A stretch of 64,000 nucleotides of DNA, taken from assembly GCF_902489635.1 (NCBI RefSeq), contig NZ_CABUAN010000009.1, positions 1-64,000 of the forward strand, read 5' to 3'. The DNA is from an uncultured Porphyromonas sp. (lineage in GTDB: Bacteria; Bacteroidota; Bacteroidia; Bacteroidales; Porphyromonadaceae). A model generated the notes under the pieces. The model made no database searches and had not been told where the DNA came from. It worked only from the letters and a program-made list of their open reading frames with translations. Below, one piece after another: positions 15,577 to 24,547 of this stretch (the stretch's first letter is position 1; each line of letters opens with the position of its first letter). The position numbers and the translations under genes are program-made.

Positions 15577-18291
15577 ATGCGACAGATACCGTTACGGAGT
15601 CTCTGCCTACTCCTGATATTTCACGCTTTATCCCTTACATTACCCGCCCAAGTGGTGACGACCGTACGAGGTGCCGTACGGGACGGCGCCAAGGCTCCTC
15701 TGGTGGGTGCCAACGTGGCATTCTATCGGGTCACGCCCTCTGGCGATAAGCAGCTCGTGGCGGGTGGTACGAGCGATAGCAAGGGGCGCTTTGCAATAGC
15801 TCAAGTGCCTCAGGAGCAACTCTCTCTAGAGGTCTCTTACATAGGCTATCTGAACTACCAAAAGAACCTGACGATCACGGCCGGGATAGACCTAGGCGTC
15901 ATACAGCTCGAGGAGGATGCGCACCTGCTCGAAGTGGTGGTCGTAGAGGGTAAGGCGACCGATATGACGGTGCGAGGCGATACGATCTCCTTCAACGCTG
16001 ATGCCTACAAGGTGCCACAGGGTGCTATGCTGGAGGATCTAGTCAAGCGTCTCCCAGGAGCAGAGATCGACGAAAATGGTCAGATCACCATCGGCGGACA
16101 GCAGGTGTCGAAGATCATGCTCGATGGTAAGGAGTTCTTTAGCGGGGATACGAAGGTCGCTATGCGCAATCTGCCGGCTGAGGTGGTCAATCAGCTGGAG
16201 GTGCTAAACCAGCAGAGCGACGAGGCGCGCGTCACGGGCTTTGACGACGATGAGGAGCAGACGGTACTCAACATCCGCACGAAGCCTGATATGCAACAGG
16301 GTACTTTCGGACACGCTCTGGCGGGTTACGGCTTGGGCAATCGCTATGAGCTCAACGGGATGCTCAACTACTTCTCCAAGCAGCACCAGACGACACTCAT
16401 CGCTGGCAGTAATAATACAAATGGGCAGGGACTCTCGGACCTAGACCTAGGCGGTGGCTATGGTGGATGGGGGCGTGGAGGCGATAGACGTGGCGGTGGC
16501 TTCAGACCACAAGGTATCACCACCTCTGCACAGATCGCGGCTAATGAGACTTACACGCCTAATGATCGGCTGGAGATCAATGCGAATGCACGCTATGGTT
16601 ACTCCCAAAACGATCTCTCGGCACGCACTGAAACGGAAAACCTCTTACCCGACAGCCCCAGTACATTTACCAATGAGACGACCGAGGCACTCAGCCGAGG
16701 GCACAATCTAGGGGGCGATGCCTATATCAAGTGGCAAGCGACAGACCGTACGGAGCTGATCTACCGCCCCGCTATACATTACAGCTGGGGCATGGATCAG
16801 GAGGCGCGTAACTACCGCACTGCGGATAGCGAGGATAGCGAGTTGCATCGAGGCAGTCAGGAGAATCTTCGAGAGCATCGTGGGTTACGCCTCTTCAACA
16901 TGCTCCTCCTAGGGCATAAGCTCAACGATGAGGGACGCACCCTGAGCCTACAGCTCAACGGAGGCTTCCTCGGCGACAACGCTAGCACCGAGAGCCACTC
17001 GATGCTTCACTCGGTCGAGGGAGATCAGTCTCAGCAGACACTCTTGGAGGATCGCAGTCAGACCTTCAACTACCGCATACGCACAGGCTACGTAGAGCCA
17101 CTCACAGAGCTGCTCTCGCTACAAGCGCAACTAGAGTGGGGCGACCGCATACGCAGCAGTGAGCGTGACTACAAGCAGCCCGACGCTACGGGTGCCTGGA
17201 CGCAGCTAGACGCCACGATGGATACGAAGATGAATACTCGCCTGAGCTCGCTCAGTGGAGGGCTAGATCTCAAGGTGGCCAACAAGCTGATCGATCTGAC
17301 CGTAGGACTACGCATCCGCCCTACCTGGATGACGACGAAGCAGTCGCAACTTGCGAGCCAAGAGCCTCTCGTGCGTCGTGAGACGATATGGGCTCCGTCG
17401 CTCAACTTTCGCTACACACCTAATAAGCAGACGATGCTTCGCCTAGGCTATTGGGGACGCTCGGAGATGCCTTCTGCAGGGCAGATGTACACGCTCCCCG
17501 ATGCGACCAATCTGCGGGAGTCGATCGTAGGTAATCCGGACCTACGCCCCAGCTACCAGCATCAGCTGTTTGGTATGTTTCGCACTTTCATTCCTAGTAC
17601 GAGCCAAGCGATCAATCTACGCTTCTTCGGGGCTTATACCCACCACGCTGTGATCAGCGACCAGATGGTCGATGCCAAGACACAGCGCCGACAGATCACC
17701 TACATCAATGCCGATGGGGGAGAGTATATGGTACATGGTAACGGCTCCTTTACGACGCCCTTCTTTACCAAGTCGCTGGCGCTGGCGGTCTCGCTAGGCT
17801 CGGCGTACAACTACCGCTTAGGGCGCATCAATGGCGTGACCAATGGATCGCACTCATGGACGTTCTCTCCGAACTTCTCCTTAGCCTACTCAAATAGCTG
17901 GCTCTACCTACGCGCTAAGGGAGGCGTCAGATACCACTACGGTAGCCAAAGTCTACAGATCGCCACCTCGCCACACACTTACGACTGGAATGCTGGAGGC
18001 GATGCGTCGGTGACGCTCCCGCTAGGCTTCAAGCTGGAGAGCGAGGCGATCTACACACAAGGGGTCGGATACCAAGAGCCGTACAATGTCGCCTCCGTAC
18101 TGTGGAGTGCTGGGCTCTCTTACTCCTTCCTGAAGGATCAAGCAGCGACCCTACGCATCAAGGTGTATGATCTACTCAACCAGCAGCAGAGCATCTGGCG
18201 TCAGGTCACCGCTACGGAGATTAGCGATACCTGGTCCAATAGTCTCGGGCGCTACGCCATGCTACACTTCATCTACCGCTTCCGACTTTAG
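15577..18291 (+). CDS. Outer-membrane beta-barrel protein of TonB-receptor type with carboxypeptidase-like regulatory domain
   Basis: A 904-residue protein. Signal peptide to about residue 25 (LLIFHALSLTLPAQ), then a regulatory-like domain at about 27-110 (VRGAVRDGAKAPLVGANVAF...VSYIGY), a plug-like domain with LPGAEIDENGQITIGGQQV and LDGKEFFSGD, and a long barrel ending in YRFRL. A glycine/arginine-rich segment lies near 289-311, a trait of this outer-membrane beta-barrel family. The family's ligand is usually unknown. It follows the previous receptor after a terminator, so it is separately transcribed, though no clear -7 box is visible. Confidence 0.87.
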   Translation: MRQIPLRSLCLLLIFHALSLTLPAQVVTTVRGAVRDGAKAPLVGANVAFYRVTPSGDKQLVAGGTSDSKGRFAIAQVPQEQLSLEVSYIGYLNYQKNLTITAGIDLGVIQLEEDAHLLEVVVVEGKATDMTVRGDTISFNADAYKVPQGAMLEDLVKRLPGAEIDENGQITIGGQQVSKIMLDGKEFFSGDTKVAMRNLPAEVVNQLEVLNQQSDEARVTGFDDDEEQTVLNIRTKPDMQQGTFGHALAGYGLGNRYELNGMLNYFSKQHQTTLIAGSNNTNGQGLSDLDLGGGYGGWGRGGDRRGGGFRPQGITTSAQIAANETYTPNDRLEINANARYGYSQNDLSARTETENLLPDSPSTFTNETTEALSRGHNLGGDAYIKWQATDRTELIYRPAIHYSWGMDQEARNYRTADSEDSELHRGSQENLREHRGLRLFNMLLLGHKLNDEGRTLSLQLNGGFLGDNASTESHSMLHSVEGDQSQQTLLEDRSQTFNYRIRTGYVEPLTELLSLQAQLEWGDRIRSSERDYKQPDATGAWTQLDATMDTKMNTRLSSLSGGLDLKVANKLIDLTVGLRIRPTWMTTKQSQLASQEPLVRRETIWAPSLNFRYTPNKQTMLRLGYWGRSEMPSAGQMYTLPDATNLRESIVGNPDLRPSYQHQLFGMFRTFIPSTSQAINLRFFGAYTHHAVISDQMVDAKTQRRQITYINADGGEYMVHGNGSFTTPFFTKSLALAVSLGSAYNYRLGRINGVTNGSHSWTFSPNFSLAYSNSWLYLRAKGGVRYHYGSQSLQIATSPHTYDWNAGGDASVTLPLGFKLESEAIYTQGVGYQEPYNVASVLWSAGLSYSFLKDQAATLRIKVYDLLNQQQSIWRQVTATEISDTWSNSLGRYAMLHFIYRFRL

Positions 18292-18298
18292 GAGATCA

Positions 18299-18397
18299 GA
18301 GGTTAGAGGTTAGGGTGGCAGCCCTGCCCTCTAATCTCTCCCTCTCCGAACTCTCCGATCCCTAATTTCTAATCTCTAACTTCTAACCTCTAGTCTC
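18299..18397. repeat. Facing heptamer arrays
   Basis: GAGGTTAGAGGTTAGGG (18301-18317) is followed by its inverse, CTCTAATCTC and TTTCTAATCTCTAACTTCTAACCTC up to 18395. The facing orientation allows long imperfect pairing. GCAGCCCTGCC lies at the centre. Confidence 0.7.
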
Positions 18398-18399
18398 CA

Positions 18400-18690
18400 T
18401 TTACACATCTTTACGGGGAAATTCGTCCGATTCCCTCCTTTCTCGAATATCCACGTGGGGAATCTCAAATCTCCACGTGGATATTTTTTATTCCCCACGT
18501 GGGTGCGAATCATTTCTTCCGAAGTTTCATTTCATTCCTCCGAAGTTTCATTTGATTCCTCCGAAGAATTTTTTATTCTCCACGTGGAGATTTTGAAATA
18601 TCCACGTGGAAATCACTTTTCCCCGACACAGCACCGTATCGATATGTAGTCGACTCTAAATTATTGTAATGCGTCAGTCCTGGCTGGCGT
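18400..18690 (-). repeat. Composite CACGTG repeat, copy B (inverted)
   Basis: Reverse orientation relative to copies A, D and E. It holds five CCACGTGG-type palindromes (near 18453, 18473, 18494, 18578, 18601) and three tandem units of TTCCGAAGTTTCATTtcATTC type (18516-18565). The far end TACATATCGATACGGTGC-like border (as complement) and a partial GCGTCAGTCCTGGCTG hairpin end at about 18690. It lies upstream of the pdxJ promoter. A 64-codon frame runs through it, but see rejected items. Confidence 0.88.
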
Positions 18691-18723
18691 TTGGTCTAAA
18701 GCGACCGTTTCGTCAGAAAGCTA

Positions 18724-18731
18724 TATATTTG
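18724..18731 (+). promoter_or_regulatory. Putative -7 box for pdxJ and the exbBD-tonB genes
   Basis: TATATTTG lies 31 bp before the pdxJ ATG. No other strong box appears before exbB, so the four genes may share this promoter. Confidence 0.6.
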
Positions 18732-18762
18732 TAGCATTGAAAGTGTAGATTGACATTTATAG

Positions 18763-19491
18763 ATGACGAGACTAAGCGTTAACATCAACAAGATAGCGAC
18801 CCTCCGCAACGCACGTGGCGGAGACACGCCTAATGTAGTACTGGCAGCACGTCGCTGCCAAGAGTTTGGTGCCGAGGGGATCACGGTACACCCGAGGCCT
18901 GACGAGCGACACATCACTTATCAAGATGTGAGAGACCTCAGGGAGGTAGTCACCACGGAGTTCAACATCGAGGGCTACCCCTCTGACTCTTTCCTAGACC
19001 TCGTCTGCTCGGTACGTCCTGAGCAGGTGACGCTCGTGCCTGACAAACCTGATGCACTCACCTCCGATAGTGGCTGGGCGGTGGATGATTGTCGTGACCT
19101 GCTCAAGCCGATCATCGAGCGTCTGAAGCAGGCGGGCATACGTGTCTCGCTCTTCGTTGGTACCGACCCACGACACATCGAGGCCGCCGCAGAGATCGGT
19201 GCTGATCGTGTGGAGCTCTACACGGAGCCTTATGCGTCGCAGATGGCGCAGAGTGGTGATCCGAAGGTGATCGTTGCTCCCTTTGCGGAGGCTGCCCAGG
19301 TGGCTCACCGCGTCGGTCTAGGGGTCAATGCGGGTCATGATCTAAGTCGTGACAACCTCGCCTACTTCGTCCAGCATGTGACACCACTAGATGAGGTCTC
19401 CATAGGACATGCACTCATCAGCGATGCCCTTTACCTAGGTCTCGAGGAGACCATCGCACAGTATCTCCAACAAGCTCACTCTAACTCATAA
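18763..19491 (+). CDS. pdxJ: Pyridoxine 5'-phosphate synthase
   Basis: A 242-residue TIM-barrel enzyme that joins 1-deoxyxylulose 5-phosphate with 3-amino-2-oxopropyl phosphate to make pyridoxine 5'-phosphate. Family signatures are SVNINKIATLRNARG near the start, ITVHPRPDERHI (about 40-51), VELYTEPYA and the phosphate-binding GVNAGHDLS. Length is typical. exbB begins 23 bp after the stop, so the vitamin B6 gene and the energy-transducing genes are probably cotranscribed. Confidence 0.96.
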   Translation: MTRLSVNINKIATLRNARGGDTPNVVLAARRCQEFGAEGITVHPRPDERHITYQDVRDLREVVTTEFNIEGYPSDSFLDLVCSVRPEQVTLVPDKPDALTSDSGWAVDDCRDLLKPIIERLKQAGIRVSLFVGTDPRHIEAAAEIGADRVELYTEPYASQMAQSGDPKVIVAPFAEAAQVAHRVGLGVNAGHDLSRDNLAYFVQHVTPLDEVSIGHALISDALYLGLEETIAQYLQQAHSNS

Positions 19492-19514
19492 ACATACCCT
19501 TGCAAGAATAACTT

Positions 19515-20189
19515 ATGTATCCTATACTTCAGATTGCCAATACAGTAGCTGAGCAGACAGCTACCGAACCCGCTACGATGTCTCTATGGGAGCTGGCGTG
19601 CGCTGGCGGATGGATTATGATCGTCCTTCTGCTCCTTTCGCTCGTTGCTATCTACGTTTTTGTAGCTAAGTATATCGAGCTGCGCAAGGTCAATCGTCCT
19701 GACGACTCCTTTATCGCACGCATCAAAGACTACCTCCAGATGGGGCGCAAAGATAGTGCGATAGCTCTCTGCAAAGAAAAGAACACCCCCGAAGCGCGCA
19801 TGATCGAAAAGGGACTCAAGCGTCTCGGCCAGCCTGCCTCTGAGGTACTCCCCGCTATCGAAAACGTAGGCTCCTACGAGGTAGGACGTCTCGAGCGTGG
19901 ACTACCCCTACTAGCGACCATCGCTGCGGGTGCTCCGATGATTGGTTTCCTAGGTACGGTGACCGGTATGGTGCAGGCGTTCTTTGACCTAGCCAATGCG
20001 CCTGGCGGTATTGATGTATCGCTTCTCTCGAGCGGTATCTACCAAGCGCTGGTTACGACTGTGGGCGGTCTGATCGTCGGTATCGTGACGCTCTTTCTCT
20101 ACAACTACTTGGTCGGACAGATCAACCGCATCGTCAATCGTCTAGAGGCTAATACGCTAGACTTTATGGATGTGATCAACGAACTGTAA
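19515..20189 (+). CDS. exbB: ExbB / TolQ / MotA family proton channel protein
   Basis: A 224-residue inner-membrane protein with three hydrophobic segments at about 29-52, 130-152 and 170-195 and the conserved GAPMIGFLGTVTGMVQAF motif. With ExbD and TonB it converts proton motive force to mechanical work on outer-membrane receptors. It precedes exbD (32 bp) and tonB, which settles ExbB over TolQ as the more likely role. Several TonB receptors in the window could be its clients. Confidence 0.92.
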   Translation: MYPILQIANTVAEQTATEPATMSLWELACAGGWIMIVLLLLSLVAIYVFVAKYIELRKVNRPDDSFIARIKDYLQMGRKDSAIALCKEKNTPEARMIEKGLKRLGQPASEVLPAIENVGSYEVGRLERGLPLLATIAAGAPMIGFLGTVTGMVQAFFDLANAPGGIDVSLLSSGIYQALVTTVGGLIVGIVTLFLYNYLVGQINRIVNRLEANTLDFMDVINEL

Positions 20190-20221
20190 GCGATCGTGCT
20201 ACACCCCTTAATGCTAAGCTC

Positions 20222-20671
20222 ATGAGTATCAAGAGACGCAGTAAGCATATATCTGTATTTAGCATGGCATCGATGACCGATGTCATCTTCCTGCTGCTGA
20301 TCTTCTTTATGGTGGTCAGTACGCTGGTGGTACCGAATGCGATCAAGGTCAATCTACCCTCCTCGCAGTCGACCGCCACGACGCAAGAGCCGGTGGCACG
20401 CATCACCATCGATGCCGAGGGCTACTACTACATATCCACAGAGAGTGCACCTGAAGTGACGATGCTACCTGTCGAGGAGCTAGAGGCTAGACTCTACGAG
20501 ATAGGAGCTGCACACGACGAGGAGGAGGATCCTTACGTAGTCCTCTACGCCGACAAATCGGTGTCGTATGGTGAGATCGTCAAGGTACTCAACGCCTCGG
20601 CTACCGCTGGACTACGTATGATCTTGGCGACAGAAGCTTTACAAGATAATAGTACGGAGACAGATGTCTAA
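20222..20671 (+). CDS. exbD: ExbD / TolR biopolymer transport protein
   Basis: A 149-residue protein with one N-terminal membrane segment (21-40). SMASMTDVIFLLLIFFMV carries the conserved proton-path aspartate (D20). The periplasmic domain fills the rest and is of normal length. The 3' end overlaps tonB by 8 bp, indicating translational coupling. Confidence 0.92.
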   Translation: MSIKRRSKHISVFSMASMTDVIFLLLIFFMVVSTLVVPNAIKVNLPSSQSTATTQEPVARITIDAEGYYYISTESAPEVTMLPVEELEARLYEIGAAHDEEEDPYVVLYADKSVSYGEIVKVLNASATAGLRMILATEALQDNSTETDV

Positions 20672-21452
20672 GGTTCGCTATGATAGATGGATCGCTGGAG
20701 GTGTAGCCTTACTGCTACATCTACTCGTCGTGGGCTTGCTCTTTTGGCTCAGTATGGATGCCTCTGAGCAAAAGCACACGAGAGATAAGGAGATATGGAT
20801 CTCCGTCGGTGTAGACCCAGACTTTGGCGACAAGATCGAGCATCAAGGAGACTTGGTGGCTGCCGCATCTACCTCTGCTCGTCCTGCCTCTGCTGCCTCT
20901 GAGAGCGCACAGGCTGCGCCTCCTCAGCAACCAGCACCTAAGGCTCCTGAGGCTACCCCTACCCCACATCCTACGCCTACGCCTGCACGAGCTACGCCAA
21001 CGAAAGAAAAGCCCAAAGCCGTGCAGAAGCCTACTGCTCCCTCTGAGCGTGATGTGGATAACAAGGTGGCTGGACTCTTCGATCGTAAGAAGCCGACAGG
21101 CGCTGAGTCTGGTACGGGCAAGAGCGATGCAGGTAGCGGTGTCGCTGACAAGGGGAGGGCTGGTTCCTCTGCTGGATGGTCGCTCGATGGTCGCTCGATT
21201 GTGGGCAATGGCGGACGACCTGTCATGCCGACACGCGTCCCCGACATACGTGGTACGGTCGTCGTCGAGATCACGGTGAATGCTGCTGGGCAGGTGATTG
21301 ACGCTAAGGTGCGCCTGCGTGGTACCAACGTGGTGGACAGTGCACTCCGAGAGGCGGCTGTCAAGGCGGCTCGCAAGACTCGCTTTAATGCTTTGGGTGG
21401 TGTGCCTGATCAAAAGGGCACGATCACCTATCACTTTGATGTCAAGGGCTAG
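20664..21452 (+). CDS. tonB: TonB family energy transducer
   Basis: A 262-residue protein with a membrane anchor at about 12-31, a long Ala/Pro/Thr-rich periplasm-spanning linker (about 68-130), a Gly/Ser-rich stretch, and a C-terminal TonB domain starting near VPDIRGTVVVEITVNAAGQV and ending in TITYHFDVKG. The start overlaps exbD. It transmits energy from ExbBD to outer-membrane receptors. Confidence 0.92.
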   Translation: MSKVRYDRWIAGGVALLLHLLVVGLLFWLSMDASEQKHTRDKEIWISVGVDPDFGDKIEHQGDLVAAASTSARPASAASESAQAAPPQQPAPKAPEATPTPHPTPTPARATPTKEKPKAVQKPTAPSERDVDNKVAGLFDRKKPTGAESGTGKSDAGSGVADKGRAGSSAGWSLDGRSIVGNGGRPVMPTRVPDIRGTVVVEITVNAAGQVIDAKVRLRGTNVVDSALREAAVKAARKTRFNALGGVPDQKGTITYHFDVKG

Positions 21453-21511
21453 CTTGCTGACCAACCTTGACAAGAGACTCTTAATTACCTAACAACTTCA
21501 CAACAAATAGC

Positions 21512-22069
21512 ATGAGTAATATGAACAACATACTAGTCTTCCTCGCAGAAGGCTTTGAAGAGGTCGAGGCACTCGCCATCGTTGACGTACTCAGACGTGG
21601 CAATCAACCTGTTACCACAGTATCCATCACAGGCTCTCTCGCTGTAAGAGGCTCGCATGATGTGACTATCCAAGCAGATATGCTCCTCGAGGAGCTACAT
21701 AGTGGAGTTCTCCCCAAGGCTATCGCACTACCTGGCGGGATGACCAAGCTCAACGAGTGTAAGCCGCTCCTCGAGCTGATACGTCGTCAGCACGAGGCGG
21801 GCGGTACGATCGCTGCTATCTGTGCCTCTCCACGAGTACTGGGCGCAGCTGATATCGGCGACGGCAAGATGCGTGCGACCTGCTACCCAGGCATTGAGGA
21901 GCAGGTGCCAGGCTTCGTCTTGACAGGTGCTGATGTAGAGGTGTGCGGACATATCGTCACGGGACGTGGTCCGGCGCTGGCACTACCCTTTGCCTTCAGA
22001 CTACTCGAGGAGGTAGCGGGTCGTAAGACCGCCGAGCAGGTCGCCGCGGGCTTCCTCTACAAACTATAG
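21512..22069 (+). CDS. DJ-1/PfpI family protein (YajL-like)
   Basis: A 185-residue flavodoxin-like fold protein. FLAEGFEEVEA (about 10-20) holds the conserved glutamate, and AAICASPRVLG places the reactive cysteine of the nucleophile elbow at C104; VTGRGPALALPFA is the usual C-terminal motif. Members act as glyoxalase III/deglycase-type or oxidative-stress proteins; the exact activity cannot be read from sequence. An alternative start at 21521 would trim three residues. A repeat array separates it from the next gene. Confidence 0.9.
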   Translation: MSNMNNILVFLAEGFEEVEALAIVDVLRRGNQPVTTVSITGSLAVRGSHDVTIQADMLLEELHSGVLPKAIALPGGMTKLNECKPLLELIRRQHEAGGTIAAICASPRVLGAADIGDGKMRATCYPGIEEQVPGFVLTGADVEVCGHIVTGRGPALALPFAFRLLEEVAGRKTAEQVAAGFLYKL

Positions 22070-22079
22070 TTATCTAGTC

Positions 22080-22153
22080 TCCTAGAGTCCCTAGTGTTAC
22101 TAGGAGCACTAGCCAACAGCTAACGGCCAACAGCTAACAGCCAACAGCCAATC
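22080..22153. repeat. CTAG-rich and CAACAGCTAAC arrays
   Basis: CTAGTCTCCTAGAGTCCCTAG (22076-22096) is followed by CTAGCCAACAGCTAACGGCC and further CAACAGCTAAC/CAACAGCC units up to the next ATG at 22154. This is the inverse order of the modules near 51001. It occupies the whole gap between the two genes. Confidence 0.7.
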
Positions 22154-23290
22154 ATGCGCGTCTTCTTCAAGTTCGTTCGCAAGGAGTTCATCCACATCTT
22201 CAGGGATCCGCTTACGCTGATGCTCTTGATAGGCATGCCCATCGTCTTGGTGCTAGCCTTTGGCTTTGCGCTCACCTCTGAGGTAAAGCAGATCGATGTG
22301 GTCGTGGCGACACCGACGCGCACCCCTTTTGTCGAGAGACTCTTTACACACCTTGACCAGAGCGACGCAGTAGGCTCCGTCAGCTTGATCACACCGTATG
22401 AAGATATGGACGAGGCACTACGCACAGGCGCAGCGCACGTCATCATCGTCCTCCCCAACGAAATAGACAAAGAGCTGCTCGCAGGTACCGAGCCTACCGT
22501 GCAGCTCCGTCTTGATGCGAGCGATCCTAATACCTCAGCACTCATCAGCGCACAGATACAGGGACTCATCTACACGACCGTGCAGGAGTACCTAGAGCAG
22601 TTTGGCGCACTCATGGCGATGCGTATGGCGACCATGAAACCTTATCAGATAGAGACTTTCACGACGCTACTCTACAACCCCGAGATGCGGGCACCTTACT
22701 ACTTCGTGCCAGGCGTCATGAGCTTGGTCCTGATGATCATCTGCGCCCTGATGACCTCTGTCTCGATCGTTCGGGAGAAGGAGTTTGGCTCTATGGAGGT
22801 CCTACTCACCTCGCCCGTCAATCCGATCACCATACTGCTCTCTAAGACCGTCCCCTACTTCACGCTGAGCATCTTTAACGTGGTCACTATCTTACTCTTG
22901 TCACGCTTCGTGCTGGGAGTGCCGCTACTAGGGTCGGTGAGTGCTATCTTCTTCGTGTCGCTCCTCTTCATCCTCGTGTCGCTCCTCCTCGGCATGCTCA
23001 TCAGCACCATCACAGACAATCAGACCGCCGCCATGCTCATCAGTGGTGCCGGACTACTACTCCCCGTAGCGATGCTCTCGGGCATGTTCTTTCCGATCGA
23101 GAGTATGCCGATAGTGCTACAATACTTCGCCCGTGCGATCCCCGCCACATGGTACTCCATAGCGGTCAAAAAGTTGATGATACAGGGTCTCGGCTGGTCC
23201 TCGATCCTCTGGGAGTCGCTCATCATGACGGGTATGAGCGTCGTACTAGTCATCCTAGCGCTGCTCAACTTTAAGAAGAAACTAGAGTAA
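22154..23290 (+). CDS. ABC-2 type transporter permease
   Basis: A 378-residue inner-membrane permease. One membrane segment lies near 25-45 (LMLLIGMPIVLVLAFGFAL), then a large periplasmic region (about 46-180), then five segments including YYFVPGVMSLVLMIICALM, and a final segment before NFKKKLE. EKEFGSMEVLLTSPV is the typical coupling-loop motif. It pairs with the next gene (17 bp apart), as YbhS/YbhR-type exporters do. No ATPase or HlyD-type gene adjoins. Confidence 0.88.
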   Translation: MRVFFKFVRKEFIHIFRDPLTLMLLIGMPIVLVLAFGFALTSEVKQIDVVVATPTRTPFVERLFTHLDQSDAVGSVSLITPYEDMDEALRTGAAHVIIVLPNEIDKELLAGTEPTVQLRLDASDPNTSALISAQIQGLIYTTVQEYLEQFGALMAMRMATMKPYQIETFTTLLYNPEMRAPYYFVPGVMSLVLMIICALMTSVSIVREKEFGSMEVLLTSPVNPITILLSKTVPYFTLSIFNVVTILLLSRFVLGVPLLGSVSAIFFVSLLFILVSLLLGMLISTITDNQTAAMLISGAGLLLPVAMLSGMFFPIESMPIVLQYFARAIPATWYSIAVKKLMIQGLGWSSILWESLIMTGMSVVLVILALLNFKKKLE

Positions 23291-23307
23291 ACCCTCCCTG
23301 ATATCCT

Positions 23308-24423
23308 ATGCTACTAGCTCTCATACGCAAAGAGATATACAACCTGCTCCGCAATAGGTTGCTACTTGGGATGGTCGTCATGTACCCTATCGTCGTCTTG
23401 ATGCTCCTCCCCTTTGCTACGACTACGGATATCAAGAATCTGCAGACTGTCGTCATCGATCACGACCATACGTCGCTCTCACAGAGACTACAGCAGCAGT
23501 TCTTTAGCTCAGGCTACTTTGTCAACGCTTGGCAGGGGCAGCTCCCCCCCACCCTTCAGGAAGGTATGGAGCTCATAGAGGATGGTCAGGCCGATCTCAT
23601 CATAACGATCCCGCCACGCTTTGAGGAGCAGCTCATGCGTTATCAGAAGGCTCAGATCGAAGCACGAATCAACGCTTTTAACGCTACAAAAGGTGCCGTC
23701 GCCGGGGGCTACACACAGCAGATCGTACAGCAGTTTGTCGCTCAGCTCAACGAGTCCACCGGAATAGAGGAGCTAGCCACCATACCGATCCGCATCGTCG
23801 AGGTCAATCGCTACAATCCTCAGGTAAACTACAAGAACTATATCATCCCCGGCCTTGTCGCCATGCTCATTACGATGACCGCATTCATCCTCCCAGCACT
23901 CAATATGGTGCAGGAGAAGGAGGTCGGCACCATCGAGCAGATGAACGTCACGCCGATCCACCCGCTCGTCTTCATGCTCTCCAAGGCACTCCCCTATATC
24001 GTCATATCGATATTCATGGTCTTTCTGGCACATCCTATCGTCGGGCTGCTGTACGGCTTATGGCCCCAAGGCAATGTCGGGATGATGATCGTCGGCACCA
24101 TGCTCTACGTCCTCGCTATGAGCGGACTGGGACTGCTCATCACCAACTTTGCGCATACGCAGCAGCAGGCGATGTTCTCCTTCTTCTTCGTCTTGATGTT
24201 TTTCATCCTCCTCGGTGGGCTCTTCACCCCGATCGAGGGTATGCCGTCGTGGGCACGTGCCCTAGCCGTGTCGCACCCCTTCACGCACTATAGCATCTTG
24301 ATGCGCACTTACTACCTCAAGCCAGTAGCCTTCACCGAGCTATGGCGCGAGCTGACGGCACTCTCTGTCTTTGCCGTGGTCAACGGTACAGCCGCCATCC
24401 TCACCTATCGTAAGCGCGCTTAG
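23308..24423 (+). CDS. ABC-2 type transporter permease, second subunit
   Basis: A 371-residue partner of the preceding permease with the same architecture: segment near 18-37, periplasmic region with Gln-rich stretches, YIIPGLVAMLITMTAFILP, EKEVGTIEQMNVTPI coupling motif and further membrane segments. The two probably form a heterodimeric efflux permease for drugs or lipids. The ATP-binding subunit must be encoded elsewhere, which is odd for this family. Confidence 0.88.
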   Translation: MLLALIRKEIYNLLRNRLLLGMVVMYPIVVLMLLPFATTTDIKNLQTVVIDHDHTSLSQRLQQQFFSSGYFVNAWQGQLPPTLQEGMELIEDGQADLIITIPPRFEEQLMRYQKAQIEARINAFNATKGAVAGGYTQQIVQQFVAQLNESTGIEELATIPIRIVEVNRYNPQVNYKNYIIPGLVAMLITMTAFILPALNMVQEKEVGTIEQMNVTPIHPLVFMLSKALPYIVISIFMVFLAHPIVGLLYGLWPQGNVGMMIVGTMLYVLAMSGLGLLITNFAHTQQQAMFSFFFVLMFFILLGGLFTPIEGMPSWARALAVSHPFTHYSILMRTYYLKPVAFTELWRELTALSVFAVVNGTAAILTYRKRA

Positions 24424-24462
24424 CGACAAGGGGTTGAGCCACTCCTCTCCCCATTTTTTTCG

Positions 24463-24470
24463 TACCTTTG
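24463..24470 (+). promoter_or_regulatory. Putative -7 box for the second LRR gene
   Basis: TACCTTTG follows a T-rich run (CATTTTTTTCG) that may also end the permease transcript. The ATG at 24548 lies 78 bp downstream, which supports that start over the in-frame ATG at 24371 inside the permease gene. Confidence 0.6.
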
Positions 24471-24547
24471 GAGATGATTTGCCTGATCCATGGGCTATCG
24501 CTCATTTTGTAGATCAGCGCTATTCACTAAACACACACTATTATCTT

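Noticed and set aside
18299..18397. CRISPR array
   Set aside because: Heptamers are contiguous and degenerate, without spacers; no cas gene is nearby.
18453..18610. CCACGTGG sites of the composite repeats as parS sites
   Set aside because: They share only the CACGTG core; the flanks TGTTT/AAACA of parS are missing.
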